A stretch of DNA of 64,000 nt, taken from assembly GCA_009103225.1 (NCBI GenBank), contig RHPI01003762.1:122612-186611 (forward strand), given 5' to 3'. The notes under the pieces are model-generated. The model had not been told where the DNA came from. It worked only from the letters and a program-made list of their open reading frames with translations, and searched no databases. The stretch's first letter is position 1; every line of letters starts with the position of its first letter. Positions 47,005-57,788 of the stretch are shown one piece after another. Source of the DNA: Chlorokybus atmophyticus. Its lineage: Eukaryota > Streptophyta > Chlorokybophyceae > Chlorokybales > Chlorokybaceae. A program made the translations under genes and the position numbers.

Positions 47005-48540
47005 TTGGCCACAGAAGACACTCGCGAGAAGCTGGAGGCTCTCCTCAACCAATGGAGGAGCCAATTCAGCTTCAATGTGAAGGAATTGGGTACATGCTCA
47101 GTGTACCAGATGGACATCGAGCTGGTGGACACTGAGCCGGTGTTCCGACGACAATACAGGCTCTCCAAGTTGGAAGAAGACTTGGTGGAACAGAGATGTA
47201 AGGCGCTGCTGGATGCAGGCCTTATCGAAGAGTCCACATCGGACTTCGCAGCAGCAACCGTCATGCCACTGAAGAAGGATTCAGCAGGCAACTGGACAGA
47301 GCGACGCATGTGCGGCGACTATCGCCCCCTCAACAAGACCAAGCAAGACCGGTACCCCATGCCCACAGCAGAGGGTATTTTTTATGATGTGGGAGACTGC
47401 ACAGTCTTCAGCATCCTGGACATGCGTCAGGGGTACAACCAAATCGCCATCAAGGACGAGGACAAGCACAAGACCTCCTTCTGGGGCAACCGACAGTTGT
47501 ACCAATGGAAGGTAATGCCGTTCGGGCTGAAGAATGCCCCCGCCAAGTTTCAACGCGTCATGGACAAAGCCTTGAAGGGGCTGGACTGCGCGCGGTGCTA
47601 CATCGATGACATCCTCATCTTCAGCCGCAGCAACGAGGAGCATCTTCAACACATCGAAGCGGTGCTAAAACGACTCAAGGGAGTGGGGATGACCGTACAC
47701 CCCGACAAGTGTATCTTCTTCACCCACAAGGTGCCATACTTAGGGCACATGATTGTGCCCCATGGTGTGTATGTGCAGCAGGCAAAAGTAGAGGCTCTGG
47801 CAGCTATCCCTGCCCCGACAGACCTCACACGCCTGCGCGCTTTCTTGAGACTTGCCAACTACTATCGCCGGTTCGTGAAGGACTTCGCAAAGATCGCAAG
47901 GCCCCTCAACGAGCTACTGAAGAAGGAGGTGGACTTCGCGTGGAAGGAGCCGCAACAGCAGGCCTTCGAGGAGCCGAAGAGCAGACTCACCAGCGCTCCC
48001 ATCCTTCAACGTCCGGACTACGCCAAGCCTTTCATCCTTCACACCGACTGGAGCAAGCTGGGGATGGGAGCGGTGCTGGTGCAGCACGATGAGAACAAGA
48101 AGGAGCGGGTGGTGTCATACGCCAGCCGAAGCAACAACAGCGCCGAGGCCAACTACAGCAGCTACGAAGGGGAGTGCCTCGCTGCAGTGTGGAGTGTGGG
48201 CCATCTCCTTCTTCCAACTTTTCCTCTTTGGTCGACAGTTCCAACTGATCACCGATCATCAGCCCCTCAAGTGGCTGATGACCAACCAACATCTGACAGG
48301 GAAACTTGCTCGATGGGCCATGCTGTTACAGGAATACGACTTCGAGATTGACCACCGCGCTGGCCTCACCAACTAAGACGCCGATGGCCTCAGTCGCAAC
48401 CCTCACCTCAGCACCAACGACGCAACTGGAGCGCGGCATGAGCTCATCTCGGCAGCAACAGCCCCCACCATGGCAGCCGTGTTTGCTGCTGCCGCGTTGC
48501 GCTGAGGGCGCAAGACCAACACCACGGCCTCAGTAGCGGT
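47005..48540 (+). pseudogene. RT and RNase H of element B
   Basis: The RT (about 47100-47720) has the palm motif RMCGDYRPLN, FSILDMRQGYNQI, MPFGLKNAPAKFQ and the active site CYIDDILIFS, all intact. RNase H (about 48010-48370) has FILHTDWSKLGMGAVLV. A 7-bp tandem duplication (AGTGTGG, about 48187-48200) shifts the frame inside RNase H, and a TAA at 48374-48376 follows where element C has CAG. Relative to C, about 50 bp are missing at the junction with the methyltransferase. Confidence 0.88.
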
Positions 48541-48589
48541 AGAGGCGATTCCTGCCCTTGAGTCTACCGACCCTGCGGCAACCACACCC

Positions 48590-50130
48590 TTGGAAGACGC
48601 CCACGCAGCCGACATTGATGTCGGTGACACAGAGCTGGCGCCCACCGACACCAGGCAGGCCATATGGCATGACAAGCCGTCACTCTCCTTCCTTCAAAGT
48701 GGCCATCTTCCCTCCGGCATGAGCGTTCGAGAGAAGGACCGGGTCAACCAACGCACCCGTCACTATCGATGGGCAGGTGACAATCTGTATCGCCGCTTCC
48801 ACGACGAAGACAAGGAAGTGCTGACACCAGTCACGCGCGCGGGCATCATCACTTCCCTCCACACTGAGCTTGGACACTTCGGTGTCAAGCGTACAGTCAG
48901 CCTGGTGAGGGCACAATATTGGTGGTATGGATTCACAAAACAGGTGCGAAGGTTCGTCAGCCACTGCCAGCAGTGTGACATGGTGCGCGCCAGCCTCAAC
49001 ACGCGTAGCGCCACCTTGCACCCACTTCCCATCTCCGGTCTCTTTTACCGATGGGGACTCGACATCTTGGGGGACTTGGCACCCTCGGCACGTGGCAACC
49101 GTTACATCCTGATCATGATCGAGCACTTCTCCAAATGGGTGGAGCTGGTGCCATTGCCCGACAAGAGCAGCAGGGGGGTGTCTCAAGCCTTCCTCTCTCA
49201 CGTTCTCAGCCGTTCGGCAGCTGCGCCGAGGTCATCACTGACCAAGGTACTGAGTTCAGAGGGGAATTCGACACCCTCTTGGACAAATGTTACATCGACC
49301 ACCGCCGTACCTCGCGTGATCACCCTCAAGCCGACGGCCTCGCCGAACGTACAGTACAGACCATCAAGAAGGCACTCCGCAAATACGTGCTGGAGTACGA
49401 GAAGAACACTTGGGATGACCACCTCCCGTGGGTGGCCCTTGGATATCAATTGTCAAAGCAGGCGGCTCTGCGGGAGTACAGCCCGTACTACCTGCTGTTC
49501 GGGCGACCACCAATGCTCCCCTTCCGTGCGCAGCAGGAGGTGCATCGCGTCGTGAACAACCTCGACGACCCTGACTGGATGCACCACGACATCACCACGC
49601 GCGCCGCGCTTTTCGAGCGCACCGTCCCCATGGCCTTCAACAACCTGCGCATCGCGCAGCATCGCGACACGCTGCGCTACGAGCGTGTACGCAGCGGCTT
49701 CTACAAGGAGCGCCAACGGCGGTTCCAAGCGGGGGACTTTGCCTATCGCATGGCAGCCACCAAAGACACACTTGACACCTCCGTAGGCCGCACCGTCTAC
49801 AAGGTACTCAAAGTGTACCCCACAGGGGTGCTGGACCTCCTTGGTCAGAATAGAGAGAGGTTGAAGGACAATATGGTGAACTGTGCGCCATGTCACCTTC
49901 CTTACGTGGCCGGCTTCGGGCGTATCCAGCACCCTCGTCCCGCGCGCAGCACACGCTGTGAACACTGCGGCAGCGCTGGCGACGACGCACTCATGATGCT
50001 CTGCGATGGCTGCAACCAAGGCCTGCATTGCTACTGCCTGGAGCCACCTTTGGACACGATACACCTATGGAAGAATATTGGTGCGACGACTGCCGTACCA
50101 ACGGCCCTCCTTACTTGCGTTAGCAGCTGA
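48590..50130 (+). pseudogene. Integrase with C-terminal PHD finger, element B
   Basis: The zinc-binding HHCC module (HTELGHFGVKRTV...CQQCD, about 48870-48990) is followed by the catalytic core with Asp in WGLDILGDLAP, Asp in VITDQGTEF and Glu in GLAERTVQTIKKAL. A GPY-like module (QAGDFAYRMAATKD..., about 49730-49910) comes next. The protein ends in a PHD finger starting CEHCG and running through MMLCDGCNQGLHCYCLEPP (about 49955-50045); its last Cys pair is present only in a shifted frame. A one-base deletion near 49210 breaks the core. Ty3 integrases often end in a chromodomain; here a PHD finger, a reader of histone H3 tails, takes that place. Confidence 0.87.
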
Positions 50131-50173
50131 GCTCTGGAGCTGGAACCTTCCCGAGAGCCCAAGGGGGGTGGCT

Positions 50174-50410
50174 TGTTGACGTTGTATGCTACAGCACAGC
50201 ATGTTCTTAGGGAGAACACCGACTCCATCTGCCCGTACTACCCAGCAGCAGCACACCAGCTGCACGAAGCACTTGTCACCATGAGGGTGGAGGTCATCTT
50301 TCTGTTTTTGCTACGCGTTACACAGGTGGCGCAGCAGCATGTCCAGCACAGCATGGCTGTCCATGCAGCTGTCCGAGACAGCGTGACCCTCGACTCCCCT
50401 CGACCCGACA
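50174..50410 (+). repeat. Repeat B1 of element B
   Basis: 237 bp from TGTTGACG to CCGACA, identical to 51010-51246 except for a handful of bases. Confidence 0.9.
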
Positions 50411-50412
50411 GC

Positions 50413-51009
50413 TGTCATGCTTATCGCCCAAGCATGCCAGTCATCATCGGGCATGCCTACAGCGAGACCCTCGCCCGGCTTACCAGCATGGCAACCCGCG
50501 CGCGTCTCTGACCAGTAGGTAGGTCATGTCTCGAGAGTAGCTCGTGACCATAGCCTACATAGGCACCGCGCGTAGCTGTTCAGTTGTGAGTTCAGTTATA
50601 AGTCAGGTTCTATATCGAGTGGGAATTTCCTGTGGAAATAGCCTCGATATGACCGTTAGCTTATGTTCTGAACAGTCATGAGTTGACTTGTATAAGTAGG
50701 CACAGTGTTCACCGGATCAGCTGGTGACACTGTAAGTGAGAAAGCTAAGAGCTTGTGAAGCGACTTGAACTACGAAACACACCGTCCTGGTTTCCAAGAA
50801 TCCCCTCATCGTGTGAGAGCCTGTGCATGTTCTTGTGCACTGTGCTTGTCCGTGCTGTGAGCTTTGTGTACTTGGTCGCGGTGTGCTTGTTGGCATCAGT
50901 CAGGGCATAGCATCCACGTGTTGCTTGTTCATTCACCTCACTTAACAGTGTAATTTCTCTTCCACTCACGCAAAGAACTGTGTAAACAGCACTACCTATC
51001 GTAGTGGCT
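50413..51009 (+). repeat. Repeat A2 of element B
   Basis: 597 bp, copy of A1. Separated from B1 by two bases (GC). Confidence 0.9.
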
Positions 51010-51246
51010 TGTTGACGTTGTATGCTACAGCACAGCATGTTCTTAGGGAGAACACCGACTCCATCTGCCCGTACTACCCAGCAGCAGCACACCAGCTGCA
51101 CGAAGCACTTGTCACCATGAGGGTGGAGGTCATCTTTCTGTTTTTGCTACGCGTTACACAGGTGGCGCAGCAGCATATCCAGCACAGCATGGCTGTCCAT
51201 GCAGCTGTCCGAGTCAGCGTGACCCTCGACTCCCTCCGACCCGACA
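51010..51246 (+). repeat. Repeat B2 of element B
   Basis: 237 bp, copy of B1, ending the element at CGACA. Confidence 0.9.
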
Positions 51247-51250
51247 TTGT

Positions 51251-52139
51251 GCAGCGGCAGTGGCGGCGGTGATAGTGGCGGCGGCGGCAACGGCTAACAG
51301 TAAGCAAGTTTGCTTGGTGCTGTAACGTTATGTTATGCGCAACAGCGCATGCAGCCTAACCGCCCTTCTAATCTAAGGGCGGCTAGGCCAGGCCAGGCCA
51401 GGCCAGGCTAGGCTAGGTCAGGCCAGGCGGCGGCGGTGGTATATGGCAAGCAACAACATGTGTATGTAAGTTGTCACACTGTGAGCATTGGTGTGGATGT
51501 TGTTGTTGATGGCGCTGATGTGATTGACTTGTGCTTGCAGGAGCGGCGGTGGACAAGGAGCGGCGGCGGAGGTGGAGCGCAGGAGCGGCAGCTTAGTATA
51601 GGACCTTGGATTAGGGTGGTAGTAGTAGTAGTAGTAGCAGCAGCAGTAGTAGCCGCTCACAGTAGTTCGTGTTGTAGCATAATACAAATACGACTTGCAA
51701 CGCATGTAATATATTACTTTATGATTATATTGCATCATTGTTGACGACACTCGCGTGAGGTATTCAATCATGACTGAACGGTACCCAACAGGTACCTTTG
51801 AAGGTACCCTTCAGTAACGACAGGTACCATGAGGTACCTGTCAGTTACAACTAATTAGTGTACAGTCGCCGGTACCCAACTATTAGATACTGGTTAGTTA
51901 CTTGTCAGTTAGGGTAAGTCCGTTTTGCTGGACTGATGGGTATCCTACAAGTACCTGTCAGTTAGAGTTAGTCCCTTTATGCAGACGATCGTCAACGGAT
52001 GGTAACGGCTGCTATGCTCAGGCCCTTGTATCGAGATCGCTAGCAGACTGAACAACAACAGTATGACTAGAGTATCCTCACATCCACGACCGTCCTATAT
52101 ATTTAGTCGGCCGTCTGGGGTAACATTTTGCGACGGACC
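51251..52139. other. Spacer with short tandem repeats, no gene seen
   Basis: GGCCA/GGCTA repeats (about 51382-51430), CGG/AGT triplet runs (51255-51290 and 51618-51650), and repeated GGTACC and CCTGTCAGTTA motifs (51780-51985). Confidence 0.5.
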
Positions 52140-53561
52140 ACAATTGATGTAAAGCCAGCACGTGAGGCTCAGAAGCCGATAGCTTGTTCAGCATCTGTAT
52201 TGCTGGTTGATGATTGTCAATAATGCGCACTGTACAGTGCTATAGATGATGCGTGCGTGCCACCTCAGTAAACGCTTGCACATAAGCGAGGGCCTCTTTT
52301 ATAGTTAAAAGCAGTATCATGTGCTCATGCCTGAAGTTGCCCGCCATGCGAGGCCAAGGTCCTCTCGCCCCCCCAACCAATTATACCAGACGCATCTACA
52401 TGCAGCTCATGTGGTACAGGGGGCTTCCACCAAGCATTGCCATTATAGGTTTGTAAGCAAGCAACAATCCAATCACAAAAGTGCCTGCATGCGTCTACAT
52501 TACCTAGAGTTGTGTCCCAAGCATCCGTGGACAATGCCAGACGCATTGGTTGACGCGCATAAATGCTTGCAGGTGCAAATGCCAGCTTCAAGGCAATCCG
52601 TTTGCCAGCGGTGCGCGTTACATGACGCTTGGTCAGAATAGGAGCCTCCGCTATTTCTTTTATTAGCTGCAATAGCTTAATCACCTTGTTGTTTGGAATA
52701 GCTTAATCACCTTGTTGTTTGGAATAGCAAAAGAGCCGCTCACTGCGTCCACCAACAGACCCAACAGCTACACGTTTGCTCTAGCCACAATTGGCTTTTC
52801 ACACAAAAGACGCAAAATGCGGGTTATGCGCCAACATAAATGCCAATGCCTGGAATGGCTGGTGTGCATGTCGTAAAAATAGGCAAGACAAACAAAAACC
52901 CATCGCCCGCAGAAGTGTGAAAGTAGTAGACATTGAGGTCGTAAACAACCAGCATGCTTGATTCAAGCCAAATGGCCAAATGGCAGCACATTCCACCTAT
53001 ATGTAACTCTCGCGAATCGCAAAGCCAAGTACCGAATTAAGGCTTGCTGTCTTCGTGAATGGGCACATGATGATAACCCGATTTTGAATCAGCCGTTATT
53101 TGACAAATGACGCTTGGTACGTAACAACACATTGCGTAACCGCTCATAGCTGAAAAGAATGTGACGCAAAAAGAGGTAAATGTATCTCAGACCCATGATG
53201 AGCCGTAAAAGTTTTTCTTGCTCGACCACACCTATGCCAGTGACTACCGTCACGTCACATGCATCAACGGAAACTGCTCCTGTTGTTTTCGGGTTGGCCA
53301 ATTCACTGACGACGTAAGTGCGATGTATAGTTGCGGACTCGCAATTTCGAAACACAACTGGTGCAGGTGCATTGCGTGAAAGCATAGCTGTAACTTCATC
53401 ATCATCTAAGCCTTCGGCCTAAAATAGTGCTTGCACTTTGTCTCACTTGCGATAATCCGACCCTTGAGTGCCTACCCACTGCAAGCGATACCCATAACGC
53501 AACCAATCAAGCACGAAGCTCTTTTTGCCTTGCATAGTCAGTTTAAACCATGTGGCCCATG
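52140..53561 (-). pseudogene. DIRS-type RT/RNase H, decayed
   Basis: In minus-strand order: LDWLRYGYRLQWVG (about 53510) as in DIRS RT N-termini, then HVPIHEDSKP (about 53060) and WPFGLNQACWLFTTSMST (about 52970), the PFGL box. RNase H follows with HELHVDASGIIGWGGE (about 52400) and RIIDNHQPAIQMLNK (about 52210). Frames change repeatedly and the central active site is not readable. A roughly 27-bp tandem duplication (AGCTTAATCACCTTGTTGTT) lies at 52674-52728. Confidence 0.6.
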
Positions 53562-53566
53562 CTACA

Positions 53567-53644
53567 TGTCACAGCCCACTCGACCACCAAAGACTTAGTC
53601 CTTTTATGGTCGATTTGTGGTAATTTCATGTACCTTCCCTTACA
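53567..53644 (-). repeat. 3' LTR of TRIM 2
   Basis: 78 bp, TGTAAGGGAAGG...GCTGTGACA on the minus strand, preceded by a purine tract (GCGGGGGAAAA). Confidence 0.85.
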
Positions 53645-54003
53645 TTTTCCCCCGCTTAAAAACGCTGACGTCCTCGACAGCTGGCTCGCATGAGCTGAGG
53701 AATCATCCCACGGGTCTAATTACGGTCGGTCACCGGCCCCACTGCCAAAGGCCCGGCCAATTTAGGCCCATACCGGTCAACGCGCGCATATCGCACCGCT
53801 GCCGGCCCACAGGTTGCATCGCGACAGGCAGGTCGCGTCCTGCCGCGCCGACTGAACGCCAGCGCGACTATTATTAGGCAAGTCGCTACCCATCAATGAT
53901 GGCACTTATGACCATTTACGATGTTACTGGATCGACAAACAACGACCGCGGAATTTGTGTGCAAGGCAGGAATCGAACCCGGGTCTCAAGCTCCGATGAC
54001 CAA

Positions 54004-54077
54004 TGTCACAGCCCACTCGACCACATAAGACTGGGTGCTTTCGCGGTCGATTTGTGGTTAATTACCTTCCCGTTACA
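54004..54077 (-). repeat. 5' LTR of TRIM 2
   Basis: 74 bp, TGTAACGGGAAGG...GCTGTGACA on the minus strand. Confidence 0.85.
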
Positions 54078-54420
54078 CTACAAGCCGTTGTTGCAAGAAG
54101 CTGCTACAAAGTTCTCCATGTGGAGAGTTTCAGTGCGTAACTTGCTCAGCCCATTGAGTTGCAGAGTTGAAACACTCTTCCAGACCATTGTCACCTGTGA
54201 CAGCTCTGCATACATTGAACGAATTGGTCTGCTGCTGGTTTGCAGATATGAAATCAACGGTGTGTTGCACTTGTGAAGTTACATATATGTACGTCTCTGA
54301 TGGGGATAAAAGGTCTGTCGCCAATGCTGGTATGCAGATCCAACTCTGCTTGCATCCACTCATTGTCACAATGATTACTATCAACAACCTCTGCTTCAGG
54401 TGTGCCATGTCTGCGCACAT

Positions 54421-55387
54421 GCAGGTTTAGTATATTGCGCACATGTGCACAGTCTGTATCAAGCTGCACGCACGATACTCGTATTGTACATAACTACAGC
54501 AAGGGTTAGCTGCATGTATGTGCATTATGATACATCTATGCATGACAGACAAACATGCGCATTCGCGTCCATACATGCGCACTTGCGCACTTGCGCATTG
54601 CTATCATACACATGACTACTTGCTAGCATGCCTGCCACTGTACTACGCAGCAGGCGTTGACTGACGGCATCAATCACTTCTGCAAAGCTAGGCGTGGCTG
54701 CTCTTGCATGGGGACATATCGACATATGCAGCCTGCTGGTTGTATTTAGCCGCCTTTGCAACCATAACCACCCTGATCGCCGCAACCGCAGCCACGACCG
54801 CGACCACATTAAGACTGGGTATTCCCCTCTTCTGTGATAGAGCGCATGCAAGCGCACAATTGCATTAACGTTGTGGTATAAGACAAACATCCAGTGAGAC
54901 TTGAAAGTATGCCCTGAGCTTAGCGAGGCTAGTTGAACTGCAAATGGATCCACAAGACAATCGCTGAGCATTATCATAATACAGGTCATGCGCACATTGT
55001 GCAGCTTGATAACTAACAGGGGGCTGCATGTAACAGTCGAGGCCAAGTTTCATAATTTTAGGAATGTTTTTGGCCCATTTGTCGAGCACCACGTTTTCAT
55101 GACTTGTGGCAGATATCGGCGATTTATGAGTCTGCCGCGGATGTTGACCGGGGCCCCAGGACCAGTCCGGAAGGTGCCAGAAAACGGATGGCCAGTCGAG
55201 AAGGGCTCGACCAGATTTCTTGAAGGGCATGGCGCCAAGTAGTCAAACTTGACCATATGAGCACCTAATCAGGAGATCTTTGGTGCGTAAGAAAGTATAC
55301 TACAAGGTTCTTTGATGACATCTTAGCATCTGATTTTGTGTAGCACGGGAATCGTCTAGACAGTAGCATGTGCAGACTGGTAGGTAT
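54421..55387. other. Spacer, no gene recognised
   Basis: Minus-strand open frames (for example 55256-55050) have no recognisable motif. Includes a CGCACTTG tandem near 54570-54600. Confidence 0.4.
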
Positions 55388-55621
55388 TGTCGTGCCTGCC
55401 ATGGTCAAGGGCAACCTTGTCTCGGACAGGCTGCGGAGGAGTGCTAGTGTTGCACGCATGCTAGTGCCGTGCATTGCCTTGGAGTCATGTAAGCAAAAGA
55501 CAACCCCCCAATCGTGGGCATAGGCTTGAAGATGAGCCTACGCGGTGTTCAGTGCAGTGGACGAGCCGCTGCCGCTCGCCACCTTTGGTTACAGACTGTG
55601 TCGTAGTGCACACAGTCAACA
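55388..55621 (-). repeat. Repeat B2 of element C
   Basis: 234 bp, TGTTGACTG...GCACGACA on the minus strand, matching 58331-58564. Confidence 0.87.
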
Positions 55622-56198
55622 AGCCACTACGATAGGTAGTGCTGTGGACACAGTTCTTTGCATGAGTGGATAGAATGATGACACTGTTAAGTGAGGTGAA
55701 TGAGTGTGCAACACGTGGTACAACACCCTGACTGATGAGACAACACACCACCGCCAAGCTCACAGCAATGACAGGCACAGCGCACAAGAGCATGCACCGT
55801 GTCTCACGCAGTAAGGGAATTCTTGGCAACCGGGACAGCGTGCTTCCAGTTCAAGTCGCTTCACAAGCTCTTTAGAAACAGAGTCTTTACTTCTTAGTAC
55901 TCCTAGTACTCACAGTACTCACTTACAGTGTCACCAGCCAGTCTGGTGACGTGACTTCCTACTTATACATGTCAAACTATGACTGTGCAGTGCCACGCGG
56001 GCACTAGGCCAACGGTCACATCGAGGCCTCATGCTATTTCGGAAATCTTTTAAGACTCGATATAGCACATGTGTTATTAACAGACTTACAACTGATCAGC
56101 TACGCGCGGTCCCTACAGACAGGTCTATAAAGTAGCCCTAGCTACATGCTACATGGGAGGTACAGTAGCTAGCAGTAGGCTGGGGCTCGCGCGGTCTT
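55622..56198 (-). repeat. Repeat A2 of element C, distal part
   Basis: Related to repeat A of element B, for example TATCGTAGTGGCT at its end. Separated from its other part by the Copia-type insertion. Confidence 0.8.
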
Positions 56199-56655
56199 TG
56201 TTGAAGGTATTACATGGGTGATGCTTGTATCCGGTCAGCTTGCCCTTCATACAGGAGTCGAGGGTCGAAGGTACCAGGAAGAAGCGCGTGGGCTCCAGAC
56301 TTAGCAAGACGGTCGAGTCATGACGGACTCCGGACCAGGCTTCTTGGTAGAGCCTTGGGAGAAATCGCGTAGCTTTGTGGATACGTAAGCTTAGCAGGCG
56401 TGGCTTAGCTTGTTGAAAAGCTCTGGTTGTGAGCTAGACAGCGTAGCTTACAGAACAGCAATCCGCTGAGTATAGCGCACGCGGTGCTTGTCAATGTAGA
56501 CGTGTGTAGAGACTGGGGGGGTATAAAGCCCAGACTTGTTGCAATGAAGAAGAGAGGTCACGATGTAGCATGTGTGCGGATGCTATGGCGGCAGTAGCAG
56601 TCATGCTCTTGTGTTGATGTTGTTGGCGTGTCACTTGCACGTGTGTATGTCAACA
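56199..56655 (+). repeat. Left LTR of element D
   Basis: 457 bp, TG...CA, near-identical to 57789-58245. Confidence 0.92.
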
Positions 56656-56668
56656 GGTTATGGGCCCA
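56656..56668 (+). promoter_or_regulatory. Primer binding site of element D (half-tRNA type)
   Basis: GGTTATGGGCCCA begins directly after the left LTR. It complements the anticodon-loop region of initiator tRNA-Met rather than its 3' end, as in Drosophila copia and yeast Ty5. Confidence 0.6.
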
Positions 56669-56692
56669 CACATGCTTGTGTAGGTTGATGGA

Positions 56693-56932
56693 GTGTGTTA
56701 CAATTGTATGTGTAGCTGTAGTTGCTTTGTGGTAGTGTGGGGTTGTGAGGTCTGTGAGCAGAGAGGGCAACCAACCAAGGCCACCAGCATGGGCAGCTTG
56801 AAGATTGCGATTGGACTACTGGACGTTGACGACTACAACACTTGGAGTGTGAAGATGGAGCTACTACTGGCCCATAAGGAGATGCGGAAGTACATGGACC
56901 AAGAGGAGGAGATGATGGAGATCTTCTGGTGA
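56693..56932 (+). pseudogene. Gag N-terminal remnant of element D
   Basis: Encodes IGLLDVDDYNTWSVKMELLL and LAHKEMRKYMDQEEE, the start pattern of Copia-type gag (UBN2/DUF4219 family: a Trp followed by M-x-x-LL), then stops at 56930-56932. The likely start is the ATG at 56789 (MGSLKIAIGLL). The remaining interior (56933-57788) has only short frames and imperfect repeats of AAGCACGGT/GGAGTGCTTGG type. Confidence 0.6.
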
Positions 56933-57788
56933 CTGAAGAAGAGTACGTGAAGTACTTGGTAGAGGAGGCGTCCTTGATACGTGAGAGCTGAAGATGTCAG
57001 CTCGTGTTGCTGAGTGCGAGGAGTACTTGGTGGAGCGTGGTGAAGCGCTTTGAGGAATGCGAGAGGCAACCCGTGGTAAGCACGTTGATGTGCTTGGTGG
57101 AAGGAAGGGGAGCAGATGGCAACCCTTGAGGTCGAGCACGGTGGAGTGTTTGATGAACCTTCCGAGAAGGGGAGCGAGGGCAGTCCTTGGTGAAGCACGG
57201 TAAAGTGCTTGGTACTTTGGTTGAAGCATGTGGAGTGCTTGGCTGAAGGTGCATGCGAGGAAGCGAGATGAGCATCCTGGAAGCGTGATCGCTTGGAAGC
57301 TGGACATGGAGCATCCTGGAGGCATGAAGCTTGGAGGCTATACGCAGAAGCATGTGGACGTGGACATGAAGATGGCCATGGTGTGCGCAAGGTTGCTGCA
57401 TTGACAAGGGTGGTTGAGGATGGAGTTGCAAGATACCACAAGGTCATGAGCAACAAGCAGGCACAAGTAGGTTGCGATTGTGGAGCCCGTGGGAGCTGCA
57501 AGTGGTGGAAAGCAAGTTGACTAGAGGAGTCATGGGCTGATACCTGAGGCGGAGGCACTGTCAATGAGGACAGATGCAGCGGGTGCATGAAGGCAACATG
57601 TATGTACAGCAAGGAGCAAGGTTGGTGGTCAACCATGAGGCTCGAGTTGCTGTGGAAGTGAATGACTTCAAGATCATCCATGAGAAGCATGGAGGCGTGA
57701 GGAAAAAGGTGAAGGCTTGCGTGAGAGCAAGCGGTGTGTGTGAGTAATGCAGGAGCTGATGTTGAAGGACAAGCTGCCCGCGTGGGAG

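Larger units (their letters stand above)
40194..51246 (+). mobile_element. Ty3/gypsy-type element B encoding a DNA methyltransferase and PHD finger, with split direct repeats
   Basis: 11,053 bp. Order: repeat A1 (40194-40790), gag, protease, cytosine-5 methyltransferase, RT, RNase H, DDE integrase, PHD finger, repeat B1 (50174-50410), repeat A2 (50413-51009), repeat B2 (51010-51246). The outer ends are TGTCA and CGACA, flanked by a possible 4-bp duplication TTGT (40190-40193 and 51247-51250). A G-rich tract (AAGGGGGG) precedes B1. Reading frames carry several nonsense codons and frameshifts, so this copy is dead. The related element C shows the same order of coding domains and the same B-A-B end. 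Confidence 0.85.
53567..54077 (-). mobile_element. TRIM retrotransposon 2 (511 bp)
   Basis: Same family as 31056-31602, in the opposite orientation. LTRs 54004-54077 and 53567-53644; 5-bp target duplication CTACA (53562-53566 and 54078-54082). The A-box (54013-54023) and B-box (53969-53979) motifs read on the minus strand and match TGGTCGAGTGG and GGTTCGATTCC, closer to the consensus than in TRIM 1. Confidence 0.87.
52140..54420 (-). mobile_element. DIRS-like retrotransposon remnant B (interrupted by TRIM 2)
   Basis: Minus-strand RT/RNase H pieces at 53561-52140. The reading continues weakly on the far side of the TRIM (54083 to about 54420). Many stops. Terminal repeats and recombinase not found. 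Confidence 0.55.

Noticed and set aside
46990-47010. Programmed frameshift between methyltransferase and RT
   Set aside because: The frame change lies at different places in B and C and is linked to small deletions, so it reflects decay.
41373-48376. Reassigned stop codons (TAA/TAG as Gln), as in some ulvophyte algae
   Set aside because: Some stops align with Gln, but others align with Trp, Glu, Ala, Tyr and Arg. Host genes use TGA and TAA as ordinary ends. Decay is simpler.
54567-54600. CRISPR-like short repeats (GCGCACTTGC)
   Set aside because: Only two or three adjacent copies without spacers, in a eukaryotic context.
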